Of a stretch of 64,000 nt of DNA, positions 23,819 through 34,348 are shown piece by piece. The notes under the pieces are model-generated. The model saw only the letters and a program-made list of their open reading frames with translations, did not search any database and was not told the origin of the DNA. Positions within the stretch are counted from its first letter, which is position 1; each line of letters begins with the position of its first letter. A program made the translations under genes and the position numbers. Source of the DNA: Eleusine coracana subsp. coracana (taxonomy: Eukaryota > Streptophyta > Magnoliopsida > Poales > Poaceae); NCBI GenBank assembly GCA_032690845.1, contig CM064424.1, positions 36,097,511 through 36,161,510 of the forward strand, written 5' to 3'.

Positions 23819-23824
23819 GAGTTC

Positions 23825-24286
23825 CTATTTCTCGTCGAGGTTATCCCCTGCATAAGTTACCTTATCAGTGTTTTCAGGATCAAGCATGATTTTCTTGGTC
23901 TGGAACTTGACTTTGGTAGGCTTCTTCACCTGAACCGCTGCATCAGTCTGCTCCTCCATGCTAACTGCCTTCTGGATCTCCTGCCAGTCAGACAGCATCA
24001 ACTGCTTATTGGCCATCTCACAAATCTGTACATCGCAATCAAAAGAATTTTGAAGATCAAAGTGGAGGGAGATTATTCCGTTCGGGCCTGGCATGTTGAG
24101 GGTGAGATATGGATAATGCAGGACCGCCATGAATTTAGCCATTGTCGGTCGACCAATGATAGCATGATATGTTGAGCCGAAATCGGCCACCTGGAAGAGA
24201 ATGCGCTCGGTCCTGAAGTTCTCACGGGTACCAAAGGTGACTGGCATTTTAATCTGTCCAATACAAACTGAAGTCTTGCCTAGCAC
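23825..24286 (-). pseudogene. Element-2 protease region
   Basis: Frame MLGKTSVCIGQ to DEK, containing TERILFQVADFGSTYHAIIGRPTMAKF, the distal half of a plant Gypsy aspartic protease (IIGRP is the C-terminal signature). The active-site Asp half would lie just upstream (24290-24410), where FNKVLIDEGSS-like residues can be read before a stop. Same frame as the reverse transcriptase. It cuts the polyprotein. Confidence 0.75.
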
Positions 24287-24417
24287 AATCCCATGAAAAG
24301 GTGAAGAACTCGGCTAAAGTTCATTAACTGACAGACCAAGCTCTTGAAGAGTCTTGGTGAAGATCAAGTCCAAGCTGCTTCCTTCATCAATGAGTACTTT
24401 GTTGAACTTCACCTCCT

Positions 24418-26579
24418 TCATCGTGGTAGCAAGCACCAGCGGGTATCGACCCATTTTGGTAGATGTTTACGGTGATCCGACCAATAAAAAATGATCGGTA
24501 TTTTAGACCACCTCATGAATTGAGGCACAGCTGGTTCCACAGAATTGATCTCCCGAAGTTCTAGCTTCTGCTTGCGCTTGGACACATAGGCATCCGGGCC
24601 TCCGAAGATGAAGTTGACTTCTTTACGGGGCTCTTGGAACTCTCCTATGTCATCCTTGTCGCCATCATCCTTGGTCTTGTCTTTGCTACTACGCCTTAGG
24701 GGATCTTTGGCCACATTGAGCACAGCTGTCGCAAAACTCTTCAGTCGATAGCAGTCCTTTGCTTTGTGGTTTCCCTTTGGGTGCCAGAGGCACGAGCCAC
24801 TCAGCAGTTCGTCCGTGGATGGCAGATTTGTTCGAGGATTCTTCTGAAATCGGTCCACCATGTGAACCATGTTGTCAGACTTCCTCTTCTTGTCCTGTTT
24901 GGAGGATTCGGGCTTGTCCGACCGCCTCTCCTTTTCCCCGGATGTCGTCTAATGCCAACTCACCCGATGCGAACTTGTCAGCGATCTTGAAGCACGCTTG
25001 AGGTCATGATTCCTTGGACCAATCTCCTGGACCAAATCATCACTGCGGATTCCTCCTTGGAAGGCAGCAATAATCTATTGGTCCGGAACATTGGGGATCT
25101 CAGTCTTCTTAGCGCAGAATCGCTTGATATAGTCACGAAGAGGTTTGTCAGTCTTCTACTTGATCCGAGTGAGGTCGAAGTGATTGCCCGGTCGGTTGCA
25201 GGTAGCTTGGAAGCTCTCAATGAGCTTCTTATTGAGGTCTCCCCAAGATGTGATTGATTCCTCCAGAAGAGATGTGAGCCATATCCGAACGGCTAGATCA
25301 AGGCAGACCGGAAGGTAATTAGCCATTACATAGGAATCACCTCAAGCTGACCGGATCGCTATGCTATAGAGCTGTAGCCATTCTTGGGGATTGGTCTAAC
25401 CATCGTATTTTTTGATGGGGACCGGCTTGAATCCTTTTGTCCATCGAGTTATGCGAAGCCTAGGGATGTAAGCCTTGATGCCATCGATTTCATCGTCGGA
25501 AGGTGTCGATGACCGTCTATGCCGGTCTGGAGACGGAGTTGGGCGACGGCTATGTCAGGGACCAACATCATTGTCATGACGACGTCGTCAATTGCCATCA
25601 TCACTGTTATCACGCCGATTCCGATTGTCTCGTCGACGTCGGTCATCATGGTTGTTTTTTGTAGGAGGATCTTGCCGGTCTTCTTGTCGGTTGTCCCATC
25701 AGTCTTCCCGTCGATCATCAGTCCTCCGATCGCGTCGTTCTTCCTTGTAGCGTTGGTTGTCCCGAGCGCATTCTTCATGGTGGGAGTTGATGGTATCTCG
25801 TCCATCACGGACACTAAGAGAGTTTCTCAACTATTCATGCCTATGCCGACCTCGTGAAGATGCGTGGCTAGAGCTTGTTACAGATTATGATCTATCCTTT
25901 GCAGCATCCTGAGCTGCAGGACCCTTAAGCATAGCCACCGCCTTCAGCATCGTAGGGGTCTGATAATTGGCATCGGCCATTAAGGTGTCGAGCAATGTTT
26001 TTGCCCCGGCAATGTTGTTCTGAGGAGTGTCATAGACCTTGATGCCATCCACTTTAATGTCTAGCCCCAGATCCAGTCAGCGTGCGTCGCGTGATCCACG
26101 TGACCCTCTTGGCCGATGACGGTGACCGACCGATTGGCTCGTTCTTTTGGGCAGCCATCTACTTCAGGGTTACCTTCTTGGTCACCGTCTTGGTCACCAT
26201 CCTGGTCCCCGGTTGTAGGATTTTCTACTATATCAACCATGTTGATAGTATGGGGGTATGGATAGGCCGATCTGACCGAGTCCTCATCAAAGGACTGATC
26301 CAACTCTGAGTCATTCCCTACGGATGGATCTGCTTCTTCGAATCCGAGTGGGACCAATGTGGGGATCATATCAGACAAACTCGGTGATCACACCATAGAG
26401 ACGGTTGCAACCGAGTTGGATTTGTGCTTCTCCAGACCTAGGGCTCCGTTGTTGCTGACTGTGAAGTCAAGCAATCCAAAGGAGATCTTGAAGTCCGATG
26501 AGTATTGGATGATAGGAATTTCGGCCATCGTAGTCGACGGAGAATCCCGGCGAGCCTTGTCCCCTACCTGGCGCGCCAA
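24418..26579 (-). pseudogene. Element-2 gag
   Basis: Start near 26525 (MAEIPIIQYSS). An in-frame stop at about 26388 separates it from the acidic piece 26061-26378, which has a short GDQDGDQEG repeat. Then an Arg/Asp-rich stretch (25449-25814 region), a capsid region with NPQEWLQLY, SWGDLNKKLIESFQATCNRPGNHFDL and IAAFQGGIRSDDL, and finally 24418-24870 with the nucleic-acid-binding knuckle CLWHPKGNHKAKDC. Many stops and frame changes. Gag forms the particle that packages element RNA. Confidence 0.82.
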
Positions 26580-26580
26580 C
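26555..26580 (-). promoter_or_regulatory. Primer-binding site of element 2
   Basis: Minus strand continues from the LTR end ...CTTCGACA into GTTGGCGCGCCAGGTAGGGG, a sequence found just after the 5' LTR in many grass Tat elements. Partner tRNA not assigned. Confidence 0.7.
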
Positions 26581-26955
26581 TGTCGAAGCTTGAGATCGGC
26601 AGTAAATATATAGGGCTACGTCGAGACTAAGAACTATGATGGCAACACAAGACGCCGAGTTATACAGGTTCAGGCCCTCTTGATGAGAGTAAAAACGCTA
26701 CGTCCTGTGTTTTGTGGATTGTATTGATATTGTCAAACTGTCTCCCTTGAGGGGGGTACCCTGCCGCCTTATATATCCGGTCGTCAGGGGGTACATGAAG
26801 AGTCCTACTCATAATCCACAAGGATTTACATGGAAAGTCTATCTCTAAATGCCTTGTGCTCCAAGCCGAGTCGGTCGGCTACCTTATTGATGAAGTACCC
26901 GGTCGGCTACTGACTTAGTCTTATCTAAGGATACCCGTAGAACAAGAATCCCACA
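26581..26955 (-). mobile_element. 5' LTR of element 2
   Basis: 375 bp, right-hand copy. Minus-strand TATA GGATATATAAGG (plus coordinates 26768-26779... read as its complement) drives gag-pol. Confidence 0.95.
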
Positions 26956-27774
26956 GTCATATTGAGCATTTGGCATTCATGCATACCACATGTGTAAGGA
27001 CCGAAGGCGTACCGAGAGGGGGGATGAATCAGTAAGCCGCTCACGAATCCAATTACTACAAATTCCACTACTTGAGTCTAACAAGATAAGGAACCTAAGC
27101 AATTCTAGTAGGCCAAGACCCTACACATGATATGATAAAGAGCGGAAGCCAATCACACTAGCCTATGCAAGCAACAAGTCACCCTACTCACTTGAGCACA
27201 CAATTGCGAAATAGTAAAGAGAAGGGTCAAGGAATGCTCATGATTTTTCATGAGGTCTCGAAAGGATGGCACCTTCCCCTAATCCTCGTTGGACCACTCC
27301 TGCCGGAGTCCCGGTCCCTCCCGCCACCAAGTGGAGTTCTCGCCCACGAGCCCGCAATCACTCCTAGAGTGAAGACACGATGTGCATCACCACTGCACAA
27401 AGCACAAGCTCGCCTCCCTTGAGAACTTCCTGGACTCCCCGAGCCGACACGGGCGCTCACTAGCAATGCCCCTTTCACCGACAGGCTCAAACCATGTACA
27501 AACGTGTGACGGCCTTAACAACCGATCACGATAGCCTCGATCACCGACACCTAACCGGTCTAGGTCTCACCATAGACCAAGAGTAACAATCTAGATCACA
27601 CCCTCAAGGACACCCTAGCCTTAGATGTGCAAGATGCTCAAGCTACTCTTCTCTAGCACTCTCCAGATATGTAATATCTCCTCTTTGTGCTCTCCTCTTT
27701 TACTCTTGGACCTTACCAAATGCTCTCAGGTATTCCACTGGCCAAGAGAGGTCTCCAAGACCCCAGCAACAAAG

Positions 27775-27783
27775 TTATATAGG
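27775..27783 (-). promoter_or_regulatory. TATA box of the solo LTR
   Basis: Minus strand reads CCTATATAA. The palindromic array lies about 50-400 bp upstream of it on the same strand, as an enhancer would. Confidence 0.5.
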
Positions 27784-27829
27784 CTCCCAACCTCAAACTA
27801 GCCGTTGCCTCACGAAATCACCTTTCTGG

Positions 27830-28190
27830 ATGCACTGACCGGACTATCCGGTCTCTGCCTGACTGGACCATTCGGTCACTCTGTAACGGCTCTCCTCAGC
27901 CATTGGCTCCTCTCTGCGCAGGCGATTCCTATACTGACCAGACTGTCTGGTCAGTAGACCGGACCGTCCGGTCATTTCTCTCTCCAGTCCAGAAACATTT
28001 CGGCACCAAAGCTCCTCGCTGCTCTTAGTCAGTTATAGTGACCGGACCGTCCGGTCACTAGACCGGACCGTTCGGTCTCTATGACTTCAGACACTGACAG
28101 CTTCCTGGCTTCCTCATTATAGCCTCCGGACAAAACCACATAGTGACCGTACAGTCTGATCTCCATTGACCCCTCTGTCCGGTCTCTATG
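27830..28190. repeat. Array of ACCGGACCGTCCGGT-like palindromes
   Basis: Near copies at about 27838, 27868, 27936, 27957, 28040, 28060, 28145 and 28175, irregularly spaced, in pairs 20-30 bp apart. Each copy is a near-perfect inverted repeat. Spacing is not uniform, so this is not a CRISPR or a satellite; an array of protein-binding sites is more likely. Confidence 0.7.
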
Positions 28191-28669
28191 TCTAGAAGCC
28201 GAAACTTGTCATCCTCGCTTGACTTCATTTCCCGGCTTCTTCGAACAGCTCCTTGGCTTTTCCACTATCACCTAGTACTTGTGATTTCACCAAGCAACCT
28301 TGCACATCACCGACTAGCCATGACCTAAGAGAATGACCTAGACCCCCTTGATAGTCTGGTTTTTCCTATGGACTCAAAACCCTAATAACTAGTCAAGTCA
28401 AACACTCTCACCATAGCTTGTTCTCCGCTTTGATCCATCTCCATCAACCCTTTGACTCCATCAAGTTCACAAACCTCCATACTTGTGGTCATTGTCATCA
28501 ATCACCAAGGCAACCATCATCCATATGATTTGTAATAGAGTTAAGAGATGATTCCTACATAGACAACACTTATGTAGATGTTAGCCCACAATTTCATAGT
28601 CGTCATCTATCACTAAAACATCCATACCTCGGGGATCCAATTATCAATGGTCATGAAGCTTACAACATG

Positions 28670-29754
28670 CATTTATTCTTGCTAATCATGTAAAAAGGTC
28701 ACAAATATTGCAAACGCGTGAAACGGTCAAGCATTGGGCAATTTTGAATCCCTATGGCACATAAACCAAAAGTTGAACTCAATCGATAACAAACCAATTT
28801 CTGCCAGAAAAAGTTTGTTCCACTAAAATGAGTGTAACACCCTCATTTTTTATCCAATGAAGGTGAATGGGTACTCGTTCGAAAGCTAATGAGTCACCCT
28901 ACGAGTTTGGTATAGTGGGGTTTTCTTAGAAAAATCTAGAAATAGCCCAAAAAGATAAAAAACAGAGAGGTTTTCTGATTTCAAAAATTGCTCCGGTTCT
29001 GTCTGCTACTTTCGGGGATCATAACTCCCAAACAATTAGTCGGATGGAGCTATGTATATATGAGTTGGAAAGATAAGGTAGTCCTCTACAACTTTCTTAA
29101 GTAACCAAAAGTTTTATTCTGTCCACAACCAGGAATGATTTTGAGTTCTTTGCAACTGAGCAGTTTTCTATCTGCCGAAACTGAAACTTCCAACTTTGAA
29201 AACCAATCATCAATAGCCCGTTTGTCTTGAACCAAAAGTTGTTCTAACACTCTTGTTCAGTTGTATAACCTCCTGCTTGTTCATAAAGCCTTCTAAGTGA
29301 CTTTACCTTGAGACCAATGAAAAATCCCACTTTTTAGAGTGCCAAGTTCTACCAAAAGCCGATTTCAATTTGGTGGGTATGATGTTCCAAATTACCATTT
29401 TGGCTTTGAATTGTGCCGGTTCGACCAGGCGCTTTTCAAAGCCAAACATGGGCGATATGGAATTGAGCACTTCTGTATTGGAATTGGTAAGAGAATCCAC
29501 TTATGACGTTCTTCCGAACGGATGGCGTATTAGCCGGGGTATGCAACCGGAAAGAAGAATGTTGTGTTTGGAGACTCAATGGTACTATTAGCCATATCCC
29601 AATCTTATGATCCCTTCAACTCTGAGATCAACATAACCATTGCCTTGTACATTGAAGATCTCAGCTATTCAAATATTTTGAATCATTTTAGTTGTTTCTT
29701 TTCATCATCATTATCCATCCTAACTCTTTGTAAATCTCGGGGCGAGATTTCATT
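28670..29754 (+). other. Non-coding internal region of element 1 (right part)
   Basis: No frame with retrotransposon motifs. Short frames at 29303-29821 carry no recognised domain. Near its right end (29732-29750) AAATCTCG and CGAGATTT form a perfect 8-bp stem around GGG, directly before the PPT. Confidence 0.6.
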
Positions 29755-29765
29755 AAGGGGGGAGG
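29755..29765 (+). promoter_or_regulatory. PPT of element 1
   Basis: AAGGGGGGAGG ending two bases before the TG of the 3' LTR. Confidence 0.85.
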
Positions 29766-29901
29766 TCTGTGACATCCCCGATGTCACTAAAATATACGGA
29801 ACAAAAGTTCAAATGAAATAAATTTGTAAAAAAAATTCAAAAGCATTTCAACTTGAATATTTCAGAAAAATCTTCAAATAAAGGTTGAATCTAGTGTTTG
29901 C

Positions 29902-29982
<81 letters not shown>
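29902..29982 (+). repeat. (AAT)n microsatellite, about 27 units
   Basis: Perfect trinucleotide tract in the 3' LTR. The same site in the 5' LTR (about 12269-12290) has only about six units. Confidence 0.95.
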
Positions 29983-30453
29983 TCAACAGAAGCATATCCA
30001 TGTTTTTACACATTAATGTTGGGCATGTAAAAATAGAATTTTATAGAATACTAGAATTTTTGGTAAAGGTTTGATAGCCTTAATAATTAAGGGAAAGCAG
30101 AAAAACAGTGTTTAGTCCAGGTTTTTTTCATAATTTTTTGAGGCATAATCTCAGAAAACACTCTAAATAGAAGTTGTTCCAAAATTCATTCTAAACACTC
30201 ACAAAAATTGGCAACACAAGGAAAAATTAGGAAAAACTTTGTCTTGACTGCAACAGTAAGGAGGCAAAAAAATCAACTCGATGGACCCGCTTGTCATCCT
30301 CTACCCTTTCCCCAGCCCATGCCGAGTGTTGTGCCTGCCGTCACCGCTGCACGGCCATCTCGCCACCTTCCATGAACCAGCAGGAGAGCAGACAAAACTT
30401 GACCTTATCCTCTTCTCCTCCTCCTTTCGAGCAGGCCAAGCCGCAAGCCAAGG

Positions 30454-30641
30454 GAGATTTTTGCTATTTTGACCACGAATAAGTTGGGCTTCGCCGGAAT
30501 GACCATGAAACCGGGGGCTTCTCTAAAATGACCATGAAACGGAGATCTCATTGCTACAATGACCACGCCTGGTTTTTCAATGTTTTTCTTTATTTCTTAA
30601 TCTTTTTAGGTACGAGAAAAGACTATACTACCCCTACCTCT
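30454..30641 (+). repeat. MULE left terminal inverted repeat
   Basis: About 187 bp, matching the inverse complement of 34163-34348 at high identity, including the blocks AATAAGTTGGGCTTC and GAAAAGACTATACT. Confidence 0.9.
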
Positions 30642-31339
30642 CACGTAGCAAAAATCTGCAAGTCCTGACATTTTCTCAGTCTTCCGTCATCGCCCTGCTC
30701 ACGCTCTCGCTCCTTCCTGCCGATCTACTCGCCGCGCTGCCCTTCCCCACACCGCCGGAGACGAATCGGCTCCTCCCGACGCCACCGTGCCTCCCGACCC
30801 GAAGCGGCGGCGCCTCCCAACGACGCTCGTCGCCCGCATCGGACAGGGAGCGTTGGCGGTGCGATGGAGGAGCCGAGCTTGCTATCGACCGAGCCCGGCA
30901 CGGCGCTACTATCCTAGGCTCCAGAGCCCGCCGATGCCAACCTGGCTCCCGAGCCCGCCGATATCGCCCTAGTTCCCGAGCCCGGCGCGCCGCCACCATA
31001 CTAGACTCCTGAGCTCGCCGACGCCGCCCTGCTTCCCGAGCCCGCCGATGCAGCCCTAGTTCGCATGGAGGACCCCAGCCCGCGCGGTGCCTGATGCTCC
31101 AACGCATTTTCTACTCACCGATGCCTCTGCTGCACACAATAGGTATAAGATTTTTGGAGTAAATCTAGTTTTAGCTAGTGCTTGTAGGAAAATGAAAATA
31201 ATGCCGCTATTAATTCTGTTGTAGGCTTGCTCTTATTGACGGTGCATCTGAAACATCTCTGAATTATGCCAATGATAAGGTTGGTTCAATTGATTGGGAT
31301 GATTTACAAATTATTGAAACACTTGATGAGGACGGGAGG

Positions 31340-33407
31340 TTGCAAATCCCTAGTGATGAGCAATTGTATGATGTATTGGGCTTTAGAGCTGAGGATGAGA
31401 GGGTAGAAAAGGGTACAAGAGCTGCTGCTATAATTTCATATATAGACATTGATGATGATGGCGCTGCCATTCCTGTGGATGACCATATACCGGATGAGAG
31501 GGTGATTGATTATGACTTAGATAATCCTGATTTTAAGCTAGGTTCTCTGTTTCCTTCAATTAATAAGTTTAGACTTGTTGTATGGCAATATGCCATGAAT
31601 GAAGAATTTGAGTTGCACATAGCAAAAACCACTAGAATCAGATATGATGGGTATTGTAAGGGTGTCGAGGATTGTACTTGGCATGTGCATGGTCGACCAG
31701 AAGTTGAGGGTGGAAAAACTATCATTGTAATATTTTCATGTTGAGCCTTTTTCTTTTGGTACATCATTTGCTTAAATATTATGATTAGCTCATTGGTGGT
31801 GATATTTTTTTTGTAGGTGACTAAATGGTGTTAGGGTCACACTTGTACATCTAGCATGAGGAGGAAAACAACTAATGCTAGTGCCAAGTGGGTTGCCTCA
31901 AAGGCAATTTCTATTCTTAAGAAGACCCCTGATATGGGCCCAAGGGCTATGCAAATCAAGTTGCAGGATGATCACAAGTGTTTGATTGGCTATGACACAG
32001 TTTGGAGGGGATTGGAAAAAGCTTGCAAAGAGTTATATGGCAGCTGGGAAGAGAGTTTTGGTTTACTTTATAGCTGGAAAGCTGAGGTAATGAGTAAAAT
32101 GCCCAATAGTGTCATTGAAATTGATGTTAAGGTAGAAAATGGTCTACCTTACTTTCGTAGATTCTTTTGTACACTTGGTCCTTGCATTGAGGGTTTCCTG
32201 GAGGGGTGCAGGCCTTATCTTAGCATAGACTCTACTGCTCTATCTAGGAGATGGAGGGGTCACTTAGCTATAGCTAATAGTGTTGATGGCCATAATTGGA
32301 TGTATCTGGTTGCATATGGGTTTATTGATTCAGAAACAGAGGATAATTGGATGTGATTCATGACACAACTGCATAAGGCCGTAGGAGACATGCCACTACT
32401 TGCTATATGCAGTGATGCTTGCAAAGGGTTGGAAAATGCTATTAAGTATGTATTCCCTATGGCTGAATAGAGAGAGTGCTTGAAACACCTTATGGATAAT
32501 TATGGCAAAAGAGACTTTCCACCCAAAGAACATATGTATGTTGCTGCTAGGACATATAAGAAAGAAGTGCATGACCATCACTTATCTATAGTCAAATCTG
32601 ATCCAAAGGCAAAGGAATATCTAGAGATACCATAAACTAAAGTGGATGAGAACTGGCTTCAATCCGGCCATCAAGTGTGATTATGTCAGCAACAATATAC
32701 CTGAGGTCTTTAACAAGTGGATCAAAGAAATTAGAGACTTACCTGTTTGTGAGCTGGCTGACAAGTTGAGGGAGATGATAATGATTTTATGGCACAAGAG
32801 GAGGAAGATTGGACAAAGACTTGAAGGTAACATACTACCAGTTGTCCTACATATCTTGAAGGCACACACTAGGGGTCCTGGTCACTTGAAGGTTGTACAA
32901 GGTGATCATTATGCTGCACAGGTAGTTGACATGACCGGTGCTAATGTAAGACATGTTGTCAAAGCTTAGTTGCATGAGTGCTCATGTGAAGAGTGGCAAC
33001 ACACTGGTAAGCCATGTCATCATGCTTTGGCTCTTATAACCCAACAACCACAAAGGGATGTGAAGATGGAGACCTTTGTGAATGAGTACTATTCTGTGGA
33101 AAGGTTCAAGAATGCATACAAGAGACTAATAGAACCTCCTGACAGATCACAATGGCCCAAAGTTGACCTATCAAGTGAAATAGGTGCACCACTTAGTAAA
33201 AGAAGTGTTGGTCGTCAAAGGAAAAATAGAATCAAAGGTGCTCTTGAAGGTGGTTCTAGTAGTAAGAAGAAATCTAGTGCCCCGGGAATGAAGACTGAGA
33301 AAGAAAAGAAAAGGATTAAAGGTCGCACCAAGTGTTCAAAATGTGGTCTATTGGGACATAGTCCAAGTAGCTACAAATGTGAATTCAATGGAACAAAGAA
33401 AAGGTAA
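31340..33407 (+). pseudogene. MULE transposase (MURA type), disrupted
   Basis: Exon-like frame 31340-31744 carries the N-terminal plant-Mutator DNA-binding region (LGSLFPSINKFRLVVW, then CKGVEDCTWHVHG). A 75-bp gap ending TTTTTTTGTAG looks like an intron. Frame 31856-32356 continues with HTCTSSMRRKTTNAS just before it and the first catalytic Asp in YLSIDSTAL. A TGA at 32354 and a TAG at about 32467 interrupt it; the second Asp (AICSDACKGL) lies between. A frame change near 32640 leads to CDYVSNNIPEVFNKWI, the SWIM zinc finger CSCEEWQHTGKPCHH (32979-33025, preceded by one stop) and a CCHC-like knuckle CSKCGLLGH. Transposase cuts and joins element ends. Three stops and a frameshift make it inactive. 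Confidence 0.9.
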
Positions 33408-34162
33408 GTGAATGTTCATGGTTTTTTTCTATTTTTATATATTCTTAACATACTGAATTCCACCAAAAATTATCCTTTTGTTGTCCTGTAGGAAGAGACA
33501 GCCAAGGAAGAATTCCACCAAAAATTGGTTCCCTCCACAAGCACCAACAACAACCCCAACAACAAGTATACCGGAGAGGTAATAAACTAAAGTTGTGTCA
33601 CATATACTATGTTAAACATGTCCTGTTTGACTATGTGAATAAAAACATTGGCTAAACATGTCATGTATATGTAGTGGAGTTGTGGTGGACATGGGGAAGG
33701 TAGCTCATCTCAACGCATCACAAGCACTTCAACACCTACCAAGCGACAAAGGAGGGCTGTGCGAAAATTGACTCCAAGGAAAAACAACAACGATTCAGTT
33801 TAGCTACTATTATCTAATTGTATCATGTGTATTTTAAATTGTTGGACCAAGTGTATGAATGTTGCACCAAGTGTCGTGTATATGTATGAATGTTGGAACA
33901 AATTGTCTTTTTAATGCCTCTGTGTGAGCAATGTTTATGGACGAAATGGTTGTCGCATAATCCAAATGAACCTGTACATGTTCTGTTGTTTTTATGGATG
34001 AAATTTGGCTTGCCTCTATGCTCTTTTGCATACGTCAGAAGGGCACTGGACGGTGCTGGGAGCATGCGCCAGAAGGCACTGGACGTGTTGGTGGCCAGCC
34101 GACCCAGCGCTGGCGCTGGTGGCCACCCGAGCGCGCGCTAGGTGCCAGACATTCTATTCAAG
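33408..34162 (+). other. MULE 3' region without a recognised gene
   Basis: Contains spaced AT-rich DNA with a possible last transposase exon (KRQPRKNSTKNWFPP-like residues after an acceptor at about 33491) and a G/C-rich segment at 34035-34145 of different composition, possibly picked up from elsewhere. No product assigned. Confidence 0.4.
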
Positions 34163-34348
34163 AGGCAGGGGCAGTATAGTCTTTTCTCATCTCCAAAAAT
34201 ATTAAGAAATAAGTAAAAACATTGTTAAAATAGACGTGGTCATTTTAGAGAGAAGATCTCCGTTTCATGATCATTTTAAATAAGGCCCCGGTTTCATGAT
34301 CATTTCGGTGAAGCCCAACTTATTCGTGGTTAAAATAGCAAAAAACTC
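34163..34348 (-). repeat. MULE right terminal inverted repeat
   Basis: Inverse complement of 30454-30641; ends AAAAAACTC next to the target duplication. Confidence 0.9.

Larger units (their letters stand above)
15931..26955 (-). mobile_element. Element 2: complete Tat-type Gypsy retrotransposon with antisense gene
   Basis: LTRs of exactly 375 bp each (15931-16305, 26581-26955), both TGTCGAAGC...CCCACA, flanked by the 5-bp duplication gtcat (15926-15930 and 26956-26960). Pol is read on the minus strand; the PPT is next to the left LTR and the primer site next to the right LTR. Order on the minus strand: gag, protease, reverse transcriptase, RNase H, second RNase H, integrase, then a region carrying a spliced gene in the opposite direction. 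That antisense gene and the dual RNase H are known for the Tat lineage (Grande, RIRE2-like relatives). It inserted into element 1. Every coding module carries stops. Confidence 0.95.
26993..28664 (-). mobile_element. Solo Copia-type LTR in element 1
   Basis: Starts TGTAAGGACCGA and ends GCTTACA; flanked by the 5-bp duplication acatg on both sides (26988-26992, 28665-28669). No primer site or internal sequence, so it is a solo LTR of 1672 bp. The start resembles the LTR edge at 57673 (TGAAGGACCGAGAAGG), which belongs to a minus-strand Copia element, and the TATA box at 27775-27783 also faces minus, so its direction is minus. At 27830-28190 it holds about eight copies of a palindrome near GACCGGACCGTCCGGTC. 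Confidence 0.88.
30454..34348 (+). mobile_element. Mutator-like element (MULE) inserted in element-1 LTR
   Basis: 3895 bp flanked by the 9-bp direct duplication aagccaagg (30445-30453, 34349-34357); the uninterrupted 5' LTR shows the empty site at 12730-12740. Terminal inverted repeats run about 187 bp (30454-30641 against 34163-34348), starting GAGATTTTTGCTATTTT and GAGTTTTTTGCTATTTT. Encloses a degraded MURA-type transposase. Nine-base duplications and long inverted ends are diagnostic for Mutator elements. Confidence 0.95.

Noticed and set aside
26165..26210. Short GDQDGDQEG repeat as a separate protein feature
   Set aside because: It is a local repeat within the acidic part of gag, not an independent gene.
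27830..28190. Possible CRISPR-like array
   Set aside because: Spacing is irregular, repeats are palindromes of 14-17 bp without uniform spacers, and the sequence is plant nuclear DNA inside an LTR.
30676..31107. Arg/Ala-rich minus-strand frame of 143 codons in the MULE
   Set aside because: It lies in a G/C-rich leader of the transposase on the other strand and has only low-complexity residues and no known domain.
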